Shown here: one piece after another, positions 12,401 to 22,679 of the stretch
Layout: every line of letters starts with the position of its first letter
Numbering within the stretch: the first letter of the stretch is position 1
DNA from: Lunularia cruciata
Lineage: Eukaryota > Streptophyta > Marchantiopsida > Lunulariales > Lunulariaceae
Length of the DNA stretch: 64,000 nucleotides
NCBI GenBank assembly: GCA_948567375.1
Contig: OX419755.1
Coordinates: forward strand, 75,104,931-75,168,930
Reading direction: 5' to 3'
Notes under the pieces: model-generated
Databases searched by the model: none
What the model saw: only the letters and a program-made list of their open reading frames with translations
What the model was told of the DNA's origin: nothing
Made by a program: the position numbers and the translations under genes

Positions 12401-13323
12401 TGAATGTAACAAGAGGTGAGGTATGATATGCAGATCCCTTTCTAGCATTTTCCATCATAAATCTACTTATAATTCTAAGTTTGATATGAATACTTAATTC
12501 TTGGTTTGATAAGAATACCTAATTCTTTTGTTAATTGCATGGATATGCAATTATTTGATTTCCAAAATCAACCAAAATCCTATAACCACAATCAAATATC
12601 ATACCTTACAAGTGAAACAAACTTACATAGGTTGAGCTTTCAATCCTATTGGAACTAATACTATTGAAATTAATAGGTGGCTTGAACTCTCCTATTAGAA
12701 TTATTTATTTCTTTGATCATCATGCTCCACAAACTCCATTTGGGCAATTTGTTGAGGTCACTCATTCTTGAGTGAACATTTAGCAATGCAATGTATAATT
12801 TGGTGACAATAAAAGCAACCATTATTTTGTTACAACCTTTCTTTATTTTCACTACCAAGTGGTCTCCATTGGACAACATCAATCTCCATCTATGCCTGCT
12901 CCTCCACCAGAGTGTAGTGTGTTAGCAAGTTTTGTGAAGGTCAAGGTCAAGACCAAGTTGTTGCAACCAAGGAATCAAAATGATCAGCCAATTGCATGGC
13001 TTCCTCCAAGTGTTTGGGCACCCATATGATCATTTCCAATTTGGTATGTGATTTCAAGCCCCTCATAAATTTATCCAGAGCTTCATCTTCAAGTATATAT
13101 GGAATTTGCATTACGGTGTTTTAGAATTGAGTGATGTGGCTTCTCACAGACCCAATATGATTCAATTCTACCAATATATCTTGTGCAACATGTAGCTTAG
13201 AATCTCTCAATTATTTTGCTCTTGAATTCTTCTCAATTTATTCAATTTTCTCCACAAAAAATGTCACCATAGTTTTACCACTCCATCCAATTGGCTTGAA
13301 GCCAAGGAAATCAATCTTCATTT

Positions 13324-14005
13324 TGTGAGCCTGCTTGTCTCTCACTTAGGATGATCCTTTGGTGGCTATTATGGTAGTGCATCATGTACTAATAAGGCAA
13401 AGAACCCCAACTCCATCATACTCCTCCAAGGCTAACACTCCAAGACTCAAGACATTGCTCACGAGAGAACTCAATGAGAGAGAGATAGTTGCAAATAAAT
13501 GGATGATTAGTACCTCCTCACCCTAGTTTATATACTTGTGAAATATTTATGCACCAAATTTATTAATTACTAGAGTAACTCAAGTTACTAGGCTAAAAGT
13601 CAAATAAAGTAAAAAATTCTAAGGAATATCCATACTCATGGGAATATTCCCCTGAGCATATAGTCTTATCTTGACCCAACCATTAAGTCAAGAATTCCTT
13701 CACATGGGTTATCCTTAGACTATAAAAGAATCCAAAACAAAAAAGCTTGTGGGTCCAAGAGTTCTCAACTCTTTCCTCAAAGCCAAACACCTAGGAATAA
13801 TACCAATTCAATACAAGATAATCTAAAATAATGGTGATCATCTTTTCTATTTCCTCTAAAGTAAGGTCCCTCTATCTTAACTATGACTAACTTTAGCTAA
13901 TCATGACTAATATAGAACTATTAACTATCTTTATATAAATAATATCTTTCAATTACTTATAATACAAAACTAAATATCACAATATATGCACAAATGGGTG
14001 TTATA
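13324..14005 (-). mobile_element. T-family LTR, copy A
   Basis: This is a 0.68-kb LTR in minus orientation. It begins TATAACACCCATTTGTGC and ends GAGAGACAAGCAGGCTCACA. It matches copies at 25,820-26,505, 34,675-35,358 and 40,232-40,921. No T-family internal region is seen in the window. The flanking 5 bp do not match, so this copy may be a rearrangement edge rather than a clean solo LTR. It separates the cut gag ends of E1 and E2. Confidence 0.85.
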
Positions 14006-14305
14006 GGTCAAGCTTGTTTGACCAACAAGATAGGATAAAAATCAACATGTCACCCATCCATGTAACTAATCTAAGGGTGGAGCTTGTTGACATATCAACA
14101 ATCCATGTATTTGATCCAAGGGTAGAACTTCCTTTGAATGGACCCTCTTTGCTATATAATAAAGACAAGGTGCTCCTTTGGAGCATCAAAGTAGTGAGTA
14201 TTGAAGCATTGTGTTTCTTCTCTTGTGTTTCTATTGTTTTCTCTCTTGTTTCTTATGTCCTCGAAACGTTGCAAAAACCTATAAACACATCAAGCATAGG
14301 TAGAA
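14006..14305. other. Short segment of unknown origin between two retroelements
   Basis: A 300-bp stretch holds a TATA-like CTATATAATAAA near 14,153 and a T-rich end. It resembles the tail of an LTR, but no second copy was found here. A 117-codon plus-strand frame (14,014-14,367) has no recognised motif. Confidence 0.35.
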
Positions 14306-17300
14306 GAACCAATACTTATGGAGATTTATGCCATCCAATGGAGACCACCCAACATTGTAAATTATGAATGGTTAAAATAAAAGGGAGGTTATTTCTATTG
14401 TCACCAAATTGGACATCAAATTGCCAAATACCTAAGCAAGATGAGGTGACCTTCATCAATTACCCAATGGAATTCTTGGAATATGATAATTAGACAAAAT
14501 AAATAAATAATTCCTAATAGGGGATATCAAGTCACTCACTTGTAGTTTGATTAGTTCCAATGGGATTGAAGTCTTGATTTATAGAAGCTTAATCCACTTA
14601 GAAGGTATGATATTAAATTATGGTTGTAAGATTTTGGTTGATTGTGGAGGTTTTGAGAATTTGTCCATGTAATTAGCAAAAAAACTTTGTATTGTTATTA
14701 AACATGTATTAGATAGTAAATTGATGATGGTATATGGTAGAAATGTTTTTTCATTTATGTCTTATGTCTTGTTGAATTCAAGGTTGAGAAAGAATATTTA
14801 AGGTGCATGAGATTTGTCCTAGCTCCCTTATGATATCATTTTAGGTCTTTAGTGGCTTGAATATCATAGGGTTCAATTTGATTGGGCTCAATGAAAAGTT
14901 TAAGTACACAACCAAGATAAGAATTATTGATTAGGTTGTGTGGCAATTCTAAGTAAGACACTTAAGAGCAATCAATCCTAAAATGAGAAGGTTTTTAGTG
15001 TAGCAATTATAGAACAAGCTTTGGAGGAAATTTATTCTTGCTTTTGCAATGTGGGTCACATCTATAATGCAAGGAGAATTTGTTGAGGACAATAAGCCTA
15101 AAAAGAAGTGGTTGATGAGATAGTAAATGATATTTTCAAAAGACTACCCTTTGATTGAGATATACCTCTCAACCAAGTTATTGCTGAGTAGTATTCTAAT
15201 GAGTAGACCAATTTTTTTGCTCAGACCAATTTTTTTGCTCTCACCAAAGAAGTTAGAAAAACTATGAATAACACCGATTGAGTTGTTGGGGAAGGATTTT
15301 ATACAACATAACACGTCTTCTTGGGGAGCATTAGTACTATTTGTACCAAAGAATGATGGAGTGCCTTCATTTTAAATTGATTACTATGGTCTTTAAAATA
15401 ATGGTGATAAATATGTATCCCTTACCTCAAACTGATGACTTGTAGGATCAACTAAGTAGAACACAATGCTTCTCTAAGTTAGATCTTCAAAGCAACTACT
15501 AGAAAATTCTAATTGATGGGGAAGATGTGCAAAATATTAGCTTTTGTACAAGGTATGGGCATTTTAAATAAATAGTTTTACCTTTACAATCATTAATGCT
15601 TGAGTAGTTTTCATGGATCATTGGGTGCTAAAACTGCTATTAGTTAAATATAAGATAATGTTCTTGAATGACATAAATTTATGATAAGTTGGAGTTAAGT
15701 TAGAAGAGAAGGATTATACAACATAACACATCTCCTTGGAGAGTATTAGTATGATTTGTACCAAAAAAGGATGGAGTGTTTCAAATTTTTTATTGATTAC
15801 TATGGTCTTTACAAAAAAATGAATATGTATCTCTTATCTCCAATTGATGACTTTTTTGATCAACTAAATGGAGAAAAATACTTTTCTAAATTGGATTTTT
15901 AAAGTGGCTATTGGAAAATTACAATTGATGGGGAAGGTGTGCAAATATTAGCTTTTGTATAAGGTATGTGCATTTTGAATAAAGAGTTTTACCTTTGGAC
16001 TCTCTAATGCTCTAGCAATTTTCATGGATCAAATGTATTAGGTGCTTGAAAAGCTATTGCATTTATACATGATAATGTTCTTGAATGACATTAATTTACA
16101 ATAAGTTGGAGGTAGAATACAAGGATCATATATGAGAAGTCTTATGAGAAGTCTTAAGAAAACTATGATAATGGAAATTTTCCTATAAGAAATCAAAGTG
16201 TACTTTTTGGCAAAAAGAATTACCCTTTTGGGCCATCAAGCTTCAATAAAGAAAATCAAGATAAAAGAGGAGAGAATCAAGGCTTTTACTTACTGGCATA
16301 CTCCTAAGATGCTATAAAAATCCTAGGATTTAATGAATTGATGAACTTTTACATATGGTTCAAACACTATTATGCTCATGTGACCTCACCATTAACAATC
16401 TCCTTAGGAGAACAACACACTGAAAGTGGACCACAAAGGAAGTAGAAGCACCCATAAACCTTAAGGATATGGTTTCCTCACAACCCATCCTTCATCCATA
16501 TGATCCTCAACTACCTTGTTGGTTGATTTTGATATTTATACTTTTGCAATCAAAATTGTGTTATAATAGGAATCCTTTGATGGGTTATATCCCATTGCCT
16601 TTATATCTTGATAGCTAAACTAAATAAAGAGGAATTATTCTACTAAAAATCAAGAAAAGATTTCAATCTAGTATATGCAAGAGGTATCAAGATATTATCT
16701 TTTGGAGAAACAAATAATAATATGTACCAATCACAAACCATTATTTTAGACCTTATATATTAGTACATGAAGAACCAACTATCATCATTAGGAGGAGAAA
16801 CCATAATTATTTGATATCAAACTTGAGTATAAAGCATGATGCTTACATGTCATTCTTGAGGTTTGGTTACAATGAACTCATTTGTAGATTCTCCTTGAAT
16901 CTCTCATAAAAATAGCAATTACTATGGTTTTGATTGACTTAGGTCCAAATAAAGTTCAAGACTACTTTAAATTAGGATTTCTTCTTTCATCCTATGTGAA
17001 GTCAAACAAAACAAGCCAATTGTACCTTGAAAGAATTGTACATTGAAAGATATGATACATGCTATTGTTGATGTTTATCACACCAATTGGGATATTGTCT
17101 TGAAATTACCAAATTTACCTAAATTAATTCCATGCAAGCTTGTATAAGATTCTCCCCTTTCTTTCTTAAGTATGTGATAAATTTTGCTTATCCAAACTCT
17201 CTTCTTACTCAGCCGCAATCTCATGTTACTCATTCTTCCACCTTCTTGTCCATATTATTTGAATCCTTATACCAAACCAAATCTCATCTTCTTTTTGTTC

Positions 17301-17557
17301 AAAGTTGGGAAAAGAAATATACTGATAGATATTGTTATGATCTCACCTTTCTAGTAGGTGATAAGGTCATGCTTTCCTCTAGTAACCTTTTTCTCCTTCT
17401 TGACACCTAGGTCTATAAACTTGCTACAAACTAGATAGGTCCATTTGATGTTATTTAGTGCATTTCTCCTAATGCTTAAAAACTTGCATTTCCTATTCAC
17501 GTGAAGATCTACCTTATCTTCCATGTCTTAAATTTCAAACCTTCTATCTTTAACCAT
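14306..17557 (+). mobile_element. Chromovirus E2 (Ty3/gypsy), left part
   Basis: The fragment starts inside gag (ATGCCATCCAATGGAGACC matches the same place in E3). It continues through a zinc-knuckle zone (about 14,390-14,450), a protease zone, reverse transcriptase (about 15,290-16,300, with an internal duplication), RNase H (about 16,420-16,800) and the integrase C-terminal zone (about 16,980-17,557). It is then interrupted by the X1/X2 units and resumes at 25,137. The copy is heavily broken, with dozens of interruptions, and its 5' LTR is missing. It is an old copy. Confidence 0.75.
15292..16116 (+). repeat. Tandem duplication of the E2 reverse transcriptase core, about 416 bp each
   Basis: Two consecutive segments begin AAGGATT(TT)ATACAACATAACAC and end near AATTTA..ATAAGTTGGAG. 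Each holds the same reverse-transcriptase landmarks. They start at 15,292 and 15,709. No other chromovirus copy in the window shows this duplication, so it is private to E2. Confidence 0.8.
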
Positions 17558-18892
17558 TGTAACAACCCAACAAGTAGCACTTTTGTGGTAATCAATAAGT
17601 AATTATTTGTTCCCATAGAGATACTAGTCAGAAATGGTCAAATACAAACTAAAATGTCAAAAAGAAGTTCTTCTTGATTGCTTCTTTAATTTCTTGGGTA
17701 GAAACCCCACCTAGAAGAGAGCAATAAGTACTCACTTCACAATATTATCACAAATTACACCACTCATAATCACAATTTATCAGTTATTTCCAAACCAATC
17801 TCATTTATGATGATTCAGTTTTCCCAAAGAAGGCTACTTCACCACAAAACTACTTCACCTTGGAATTGTGTTCCACCCCTCCACTGAAGGCAAACATTCC
17901 TCAATTAAAATTGCTTTGCATCAATCCAACATCATGATCACAATTGTAGAATACTACCAACAGTACAATTCCTCTTAGATTTGTCAAGGGATTGCCTTGA
18001 TTGCATTCCACTAAGGATCAAACACATATAATAGAAATTAGAGTTGCAATATCCAACATCTAGCACATTCGAACTTGCAATTTGATAATCATACACTCAC
18101 AAACACAAATATAGGATTGATAATCAAAATTAAGCGGAAATGATGAGCATTGAGTTACAACACTTCACTTGACTCAGCTATGAAATTATAGTACTGAAAA
18201 ACAACTCATTGTGAATGCCTCCTTTAAATAGGTAGAGCGCTAACAATTACCTAACTACCTAAACCGCTTTAACTGCTATGTTACCAACCTATAGATCCAA
18301 ATTGACATTCCTTTTCTTCATATCTACCTCTTCAAATCTCAAAACTATTAACAATCCAATTTGATGTCTACCTTTACTTCAGCTTCTAAACCACTAATGT
18401 AATTACAAACTGAACTTTGGGTTCTTTTATTATATCAACTTCTTCTATGCTTGTCCTATCTTTAGTCTATGCTAAACCAAAGTCATCTTTAATCTTACTA
18501 CTTCCTTCTCTATTCTAACTATATTAGTGAAGTCAGGTAACTCACACAAAGACACTTGCACTCCTACCTCAACTACTTTGCATTTGATTTCTTCCTTTAC
18601 TCTACTGCAAAGTCTATCTAACTTTGATATAACCAAATCTAATTTGAGATTCACATTGTCTCCTACTTCTAACATCTTTTTGTCTACCCTCTCTCTTAGA
18701 CAAATCAAAAGATTATTCATGTCTAATTCCTTTGCTCTTCTCTTCCGTGTCTCTTGCACTAAAATTTTTAATTTGTGCAATCTTGCTTCCTTTAACTTTA
18801 CCTCAGCTTAATACTCAACATCAGCTTCATTCTCCCAATGATCTTTCCTATTTATTTTGATGTATACCCACAAGTTCTATCCACCTTCAACT
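17558..18892 (-). mobile_element. X1 unit, 3' part (minus strand)
   Basis: This is the 3' portion of a TG...CA unit that reads on the minus strand and ends GGGTTGTTACA at 17,558. It contains a non-coding zone (17,558-18,470) and the C-terminal coiled-coil coding zone (18,472-18,840, with LKILVQETRKRRAKELDMNN). It mirrors the 3' part of X2 at 21,363-22,679, forming a large inverted repeat. The rest of X1 lies at 22,680-25,136. Adding both parts gives 3,792 bp. Confidence 0.8.
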
Positions 18893-19708
18893 TGTCACAA
18901 TACATTTGCAATTTGTCTTTGTTTTCTCAATTTTGAAGAAGAAGTGTACAGAGAAGTTGAATTGTGCCTGTATGGCCAAAGAAGGCAAAGAAAAGTGTCC
19001 TCAAGATGTAACCTGAGGTAACCTGACTTTGGGTCATAAGGCAAGGTAATCGGAATTGCCCTATCAGCATACAACCTGAAGTAAGGAGTCTTTGTCTCAG
19101 CGGTGCTCAACCCGAGGCGAGGACAATGTAACAACTTTTCTTTGGGCAAGACATTCAAGAAAGTACCTTTCAAAAATGGCAGTCATACGCGTGAAGTACA
19201 CTTGACAGTGATAGGAGCATGCAAGAGGTGTGATTTCTTGGTAGAAACTTGAATTGAATAAAGATGGAGAAGATGTGACTCTATAAAAGTTGGTCTAAAG
19301 ACAAAGCGATGACAAGCAATTTCCCATCGCTGTTAAGAAGTCATCCTATAGGAGATCATGGGAAGGGAAATATAGTCAAAGATGCGCTGGTGTGTTGAGA
19401 GGAAGTCAAGAGAGTTAAGCCAGGAATTAGTAGGAAGAATAGTCCTCAGCCCAAAGTGGAAAAGAGAAAGATGGGAGGTGGGAAGAAGAACTCCGAATTT
19501 GTAGTGAGAAATCATGCAATTTGGAGGTTAGATGTGATCACAAGAATTGAGGTCTTGAGTAGGCTTTGGATCACATTCTTGGCATGGAATTGGAATGTTA
19601 GCTTTCTAGGGTTCATGACTAAGATCATCAAGAGTAAGTGTCTTGATGGCCTTGAGGAAGAAAGGAAGAGAGGAAATCCGGCTTGATAGATAGAGTCGGA
19701 TTGGAGGT

Positions 19709-20179
19709 TTGTACTCAAGGAGAGAAGCAGATATAGAGCATGGTGCCATGTTCTTGGCAAAGGAAGAAGTAGCCAAAGAAACCCAAGAAGCAAGAGATGC
19801 CTTCTCTTCAAAGCGCATGAAGAATGGCTACAAAGTGGAGAGCTACAAGGATCCTATAAAGAGAGAGATCGTGAGTGCTCTAATGGAAATCTTGAAGCCG
19901 GAAAGAATGACTTATGTGATGAAGCACCAAGCGGTGTTCTTCCATAAGATGTTTGCAAGAGAGCCAATTAACTTGGCAAAGTGTCTTCATGGGAGGACAA
20001 GACAGATGGTGTGGAATTTGTGGGACAAGTCACCTCCACATTACATTGTGCCATTTGCAGCCCATTTCTATCTGGGGCTGAACTTGCTCAATGCGGCAGA
20101 GCAAAACAAGATGGTGTCCCATTTCCATCCCGACTTAAGAAAAGATGTCAATGCGGAGGAGCAGCAATACATTCTTTAG
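19709..20179 (+). pseudogene. X-family conserved domain (Gag-like or plant transposon protein domain)
   Basis: This is the best-preserved part of the X reading frame, with YKVESYKDPIKREIV, LKPERMTYVMKHQAVFFHKM, INLAKCLHGRTRQMVWNLW and VPFAAHFYLGLNLL. The same pattern recurs on the minus strand at about 24,054-24,428 (X1) and 56,335-56,749 (X4), and on the plus strand at about 60,240-60,490 (X3). The layout loosely resembles the helical domain of proteins labelled as putative plant transposon proteins in non-autonomous LTR elements, but that link is my inference. No enzyme motif is seen. Confidence 0.6.
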
Positions 20180-20221
20180 ATCGGGAGCAGTGATGAGGAC
20201 TATGCGCAGACGGGGTAGAGT

Positions 20222-20500
20222 GTGCAGTTGGAAGTGAGCACTCCAAAGTCAAAGAAGAGGAGTCAACAAGGAGAAGAAGAAGTAGAGAAAGCAAGACCTT
20301 GGAAGGCTAGAAGGGTAAACTTGAGGAAAGAGTTGGTGGAAATTGCATTGTCAGAAGAAGAGTTGGAAGGAGAAGCCAAGTGCAAGTCCAAAGACTTGGA
20401 GAGGGAGGAAGAACCCAAGTCCACACTGCAGAGTGGAGACACAAGTAGTGACAACAATGATGGAATGGAGGTGAAATTGGTACCCAAATAAGAGGAAGCC
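20222..20500 (+). pseudogene. X-family charged linker
   Basis: A highly charged, low-complexity segment follows the conserved domain, with KKRSQQGEEEVEKARPW, a basic patch and then an acidic run EEELEGEAKCKSKDLEREEE. The same basic-then-acidic order is seen on the minus strand at 23,589-23,795 (X1) and near 29,400-29,520 (X5). It is probably a disordered linker or nuclear-type signal region. Confidence 0.5.
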
Positions 20501-20894
20501 AAGATAGAGACGAGAGAGAAAGGTAACTAGAAACTGGAAGACAAAGTTCTAGAGCAAGAGGAGAAAAGAGTTACAATTCAAAGGGAAGTCCATTCCAGAC
20601 AAAAGGTGAAGTATGGAGTGGGGCCAAGTAAGGTAAGAGAAGAGGAGGATGGAAGTTCGGGGAGTGAAGAATCCATCCCTATAAGATGACTGCGGCTTAG
20701 AAGATGAGTGTTGAGTGAGGAAGAGGTGAAGAAGGAGATAAGTCAAAATGAATGCAAATGAAGGAGTAGAGTATCTGTGGGAAGTTGTGTGCCCGTTGTT
20801 GGTGAAGTTAGAGCACAAGAAGAAGGAGATGCAGTCAAAGTGTCCGGAGGTGAAGACTATATTGCAAGTGTCAGCTTGATTAGAAGAAGAGAAC

Positions 20895-21668
20895 TTGGAG
20901 TTAGAAAAGAGTATAACCCGAGGTGAGGAGGAAAGGGAAGTACTACGAGTAGACACAATAGTACAAAATCAAGTGATCAAGAACTTGAAGAGAGAAGCAA
21001 GGAATAGAGAGGGACTCATAGAGCAAAGTGACATAGCGAGGGAAAGGCAAGTGGTTGAGTATGAAATCTTGAAGCAACAGTTTGCTGATTCAAGATTAGA
21101 AATTATCCATGCTATGGCAAGAGTAGTAGAGAAGGAGCAAGAGCTCAATAGAGTGATGGAGAGTGGAGAAGAGAAGAAGCATTGGCAAAGAGAGTTGACA
21201 GTGAGATATAGAGAGGAAGAAAGGTTGAGAGAGTTACTTTGCAATCAAGAGGAGAAGATTGTGCAGAAGGAGAAGGAAAAGGAGATTGTGAAAGCCGAGT
21301 TTGAAGTAGAATTAGCAATATGTAGAGAAGATTGGCTTGCAGATCAAGAACAATAGAGAAGAATGAGATTGGAGCCATTGAAGGAGATTGTGATCAAGAT
21401 GAATGCAATGCTGAGTACAGAAGCCAACGTGCAAATTGAAGAAACAAGACTGCATGAGTTGAAGTTGTTGGTGCAGGAGACGAGGAGGAGAAATGCAAAG
21501 GATAAAGATTTGAATGCTTTACTTATCAATCTCAGAGCTCGTGTAGATAGAAAGATATTGGAAGTAGAAGACAATATCACAATTAGATTAGACTTAGTGA
21601 AACTAGAGATAGAGAAACTTTGGAAGGATGTAAGAGCAAAACCCGAAGGAGATGACATAGGAGTGTAG
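20895..21668 (+). pseudogene. X-family C-terminal coiled coil
   Basis: About 250 codons are rich in Glu, Lys, Arg, Leu and Gln with heptad-like spacing, for example QNQVIKNLKREARNREGL and LLVQETRRRNAKDKDLNALL. A homologous segment lies on the minus strand at 22,680-23,110 (X1) with the same order of residues (AMEKDHAWQWELTSRNQDKE against the X2 equivalent KKHWQRELTVRYREEERLRE). It is likely a self-association domain. No membrane segment or catalytic motif is visible. Confidence 0.65.
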
Positions 21669-22679
21669 ATGACTTTGGAATTACCATTGGAGATGTTAAA
21701 GAAGAGTGGGCCGGGAGACAAGGAGTTAGATGGATTACCCACTAGTGGAATTGCAGATCAGGAAAGATAAATGTTAGAATTGGTAGAGGAATTAGGAGTT
21801 GTGAAACCCAAGGATAGAGTAGTAGTGAGTGAAGTTACTTTGGGATTGAAATCTGAGGAAGAAGTAGACATCGGATCGGATTAGTAACAAATTTTGAGAT
21901 TTGAAGAGGTAGATATGAAGAGGTGCATTGTCATTTTGGATTTGTAGGTAGGAAGAGTTTTTAGGAAACAGTATAGTTGTTAGAACTATCGTTTGCTTCA
22001 CTATTTAAGAGTGGAATTTGCAGTCTTATGATGTTTAGTGCTAATAATTTCTGAGAATAGATAAAGCAAAGTGCTATGAAGTATTGCTTGTCGTTTGAGC
22101 TTAATTCTGAGTATAGATTTTGTGTCTGTGTTTGTAGGTGTTGGGAGAATTTTGAAGTGCAAATCATTGTGTTTGTTGGATGTTGGATTCCGTAGCCTTG
22201 ACTTCATTTTGTGTGTTTGATCTTGAGTGAAGTGCAATCGGAGCAATGCCTTGACAAATCTAAGAGGAATTGTAGTGTTAGTAGTATTTTGCATTTGTGA
22301 GTGCAGCGCAGAGTTGATGTAAAGCAATTTTGATCAAGGAAGTTGTGCTTTCAATGAAGGGGTAGAACACAATTTTGAGGCAAAGTCATTTTGTAGTGAA
22401 ATGCCATTTTTGGGAGAGCCTGAATCATCACAATCAAGATTGTTTGGAAAGATTTGATAGAGTTGTGATTAAGTGTGACAAATTGTCGTGATGAGACTAC
22501 GAGTTAGTGCTTATTACTCTCGTCTAGGTGTGGTTTCTACCTGGGAGATTAAAGACATAACCAAGAAGAACTGAAGATTGTTACTTTGCTTTGTATTTGA
22601 ACAATTTTAAATTGTATCTCTATGGAAATGAACTTACTTACTTGATTACCGCAAAAGTGATATTTTCCAGGTTGTCACA

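Larger units (their letters stand above)
8690..13323 (-). mobile_element. Chromovirus E1 (Ty3/gypsy), minus strand, gag end truncated
   Basis: Reading from the right, the parts are gag remains (about 12,870-13,323), a zinc-knuckle zone (about 12,700-12,870), a protease zone, reverse transcriptase (about 11,260-11,950), RNase H (10,858-11,205, with VVDFDTSNFAIGFVLQQ), integrase (about 9,480-10,520, with DPQFTKKFWQAFF) and a chromodomain (about 9,190-9,420). The 3' LTR follows. The chromodomain marks the chromovirus clade, which is known to target heterochromatin through methylated-histone reading. The coding part is broken many times. The 5' LTR is missing and the gag end stops at a T-family LTR. 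It is an old copy. Confidence 0.85.
18893..22679 (+). mobile_element. X2 unit: 3.79-kb TG...CA unit with its own coiled-coil ORF
   Basis: X2 runs from TGTCACAATACATTTGC to CAGGTTGTCACA, 3,787 bp, inside X1 and in the opposite direction. Its length nearly equals that of X1 without the insert (3,792 bp), which supports both borders. It has no shorter terminal repeats of its own. The ends and the position of a sister unit directly after a polypurine tract (57,714) suggest that it is a very long LTR, here solo, of a Tat/Athila-like gypsy. Its reading frame has several breaks. No matching target duplication was found. Confidence 0.75.

Noticed and set aside
17558-22679. A DNA transposon with terminal inverted repeats over 1 kb long
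   Set aside because: The inverted match comes from two antiparallel X units. Each unit has its own TG...CA borders and equal length, and the borders of one unit are not inverted repeats of each other.
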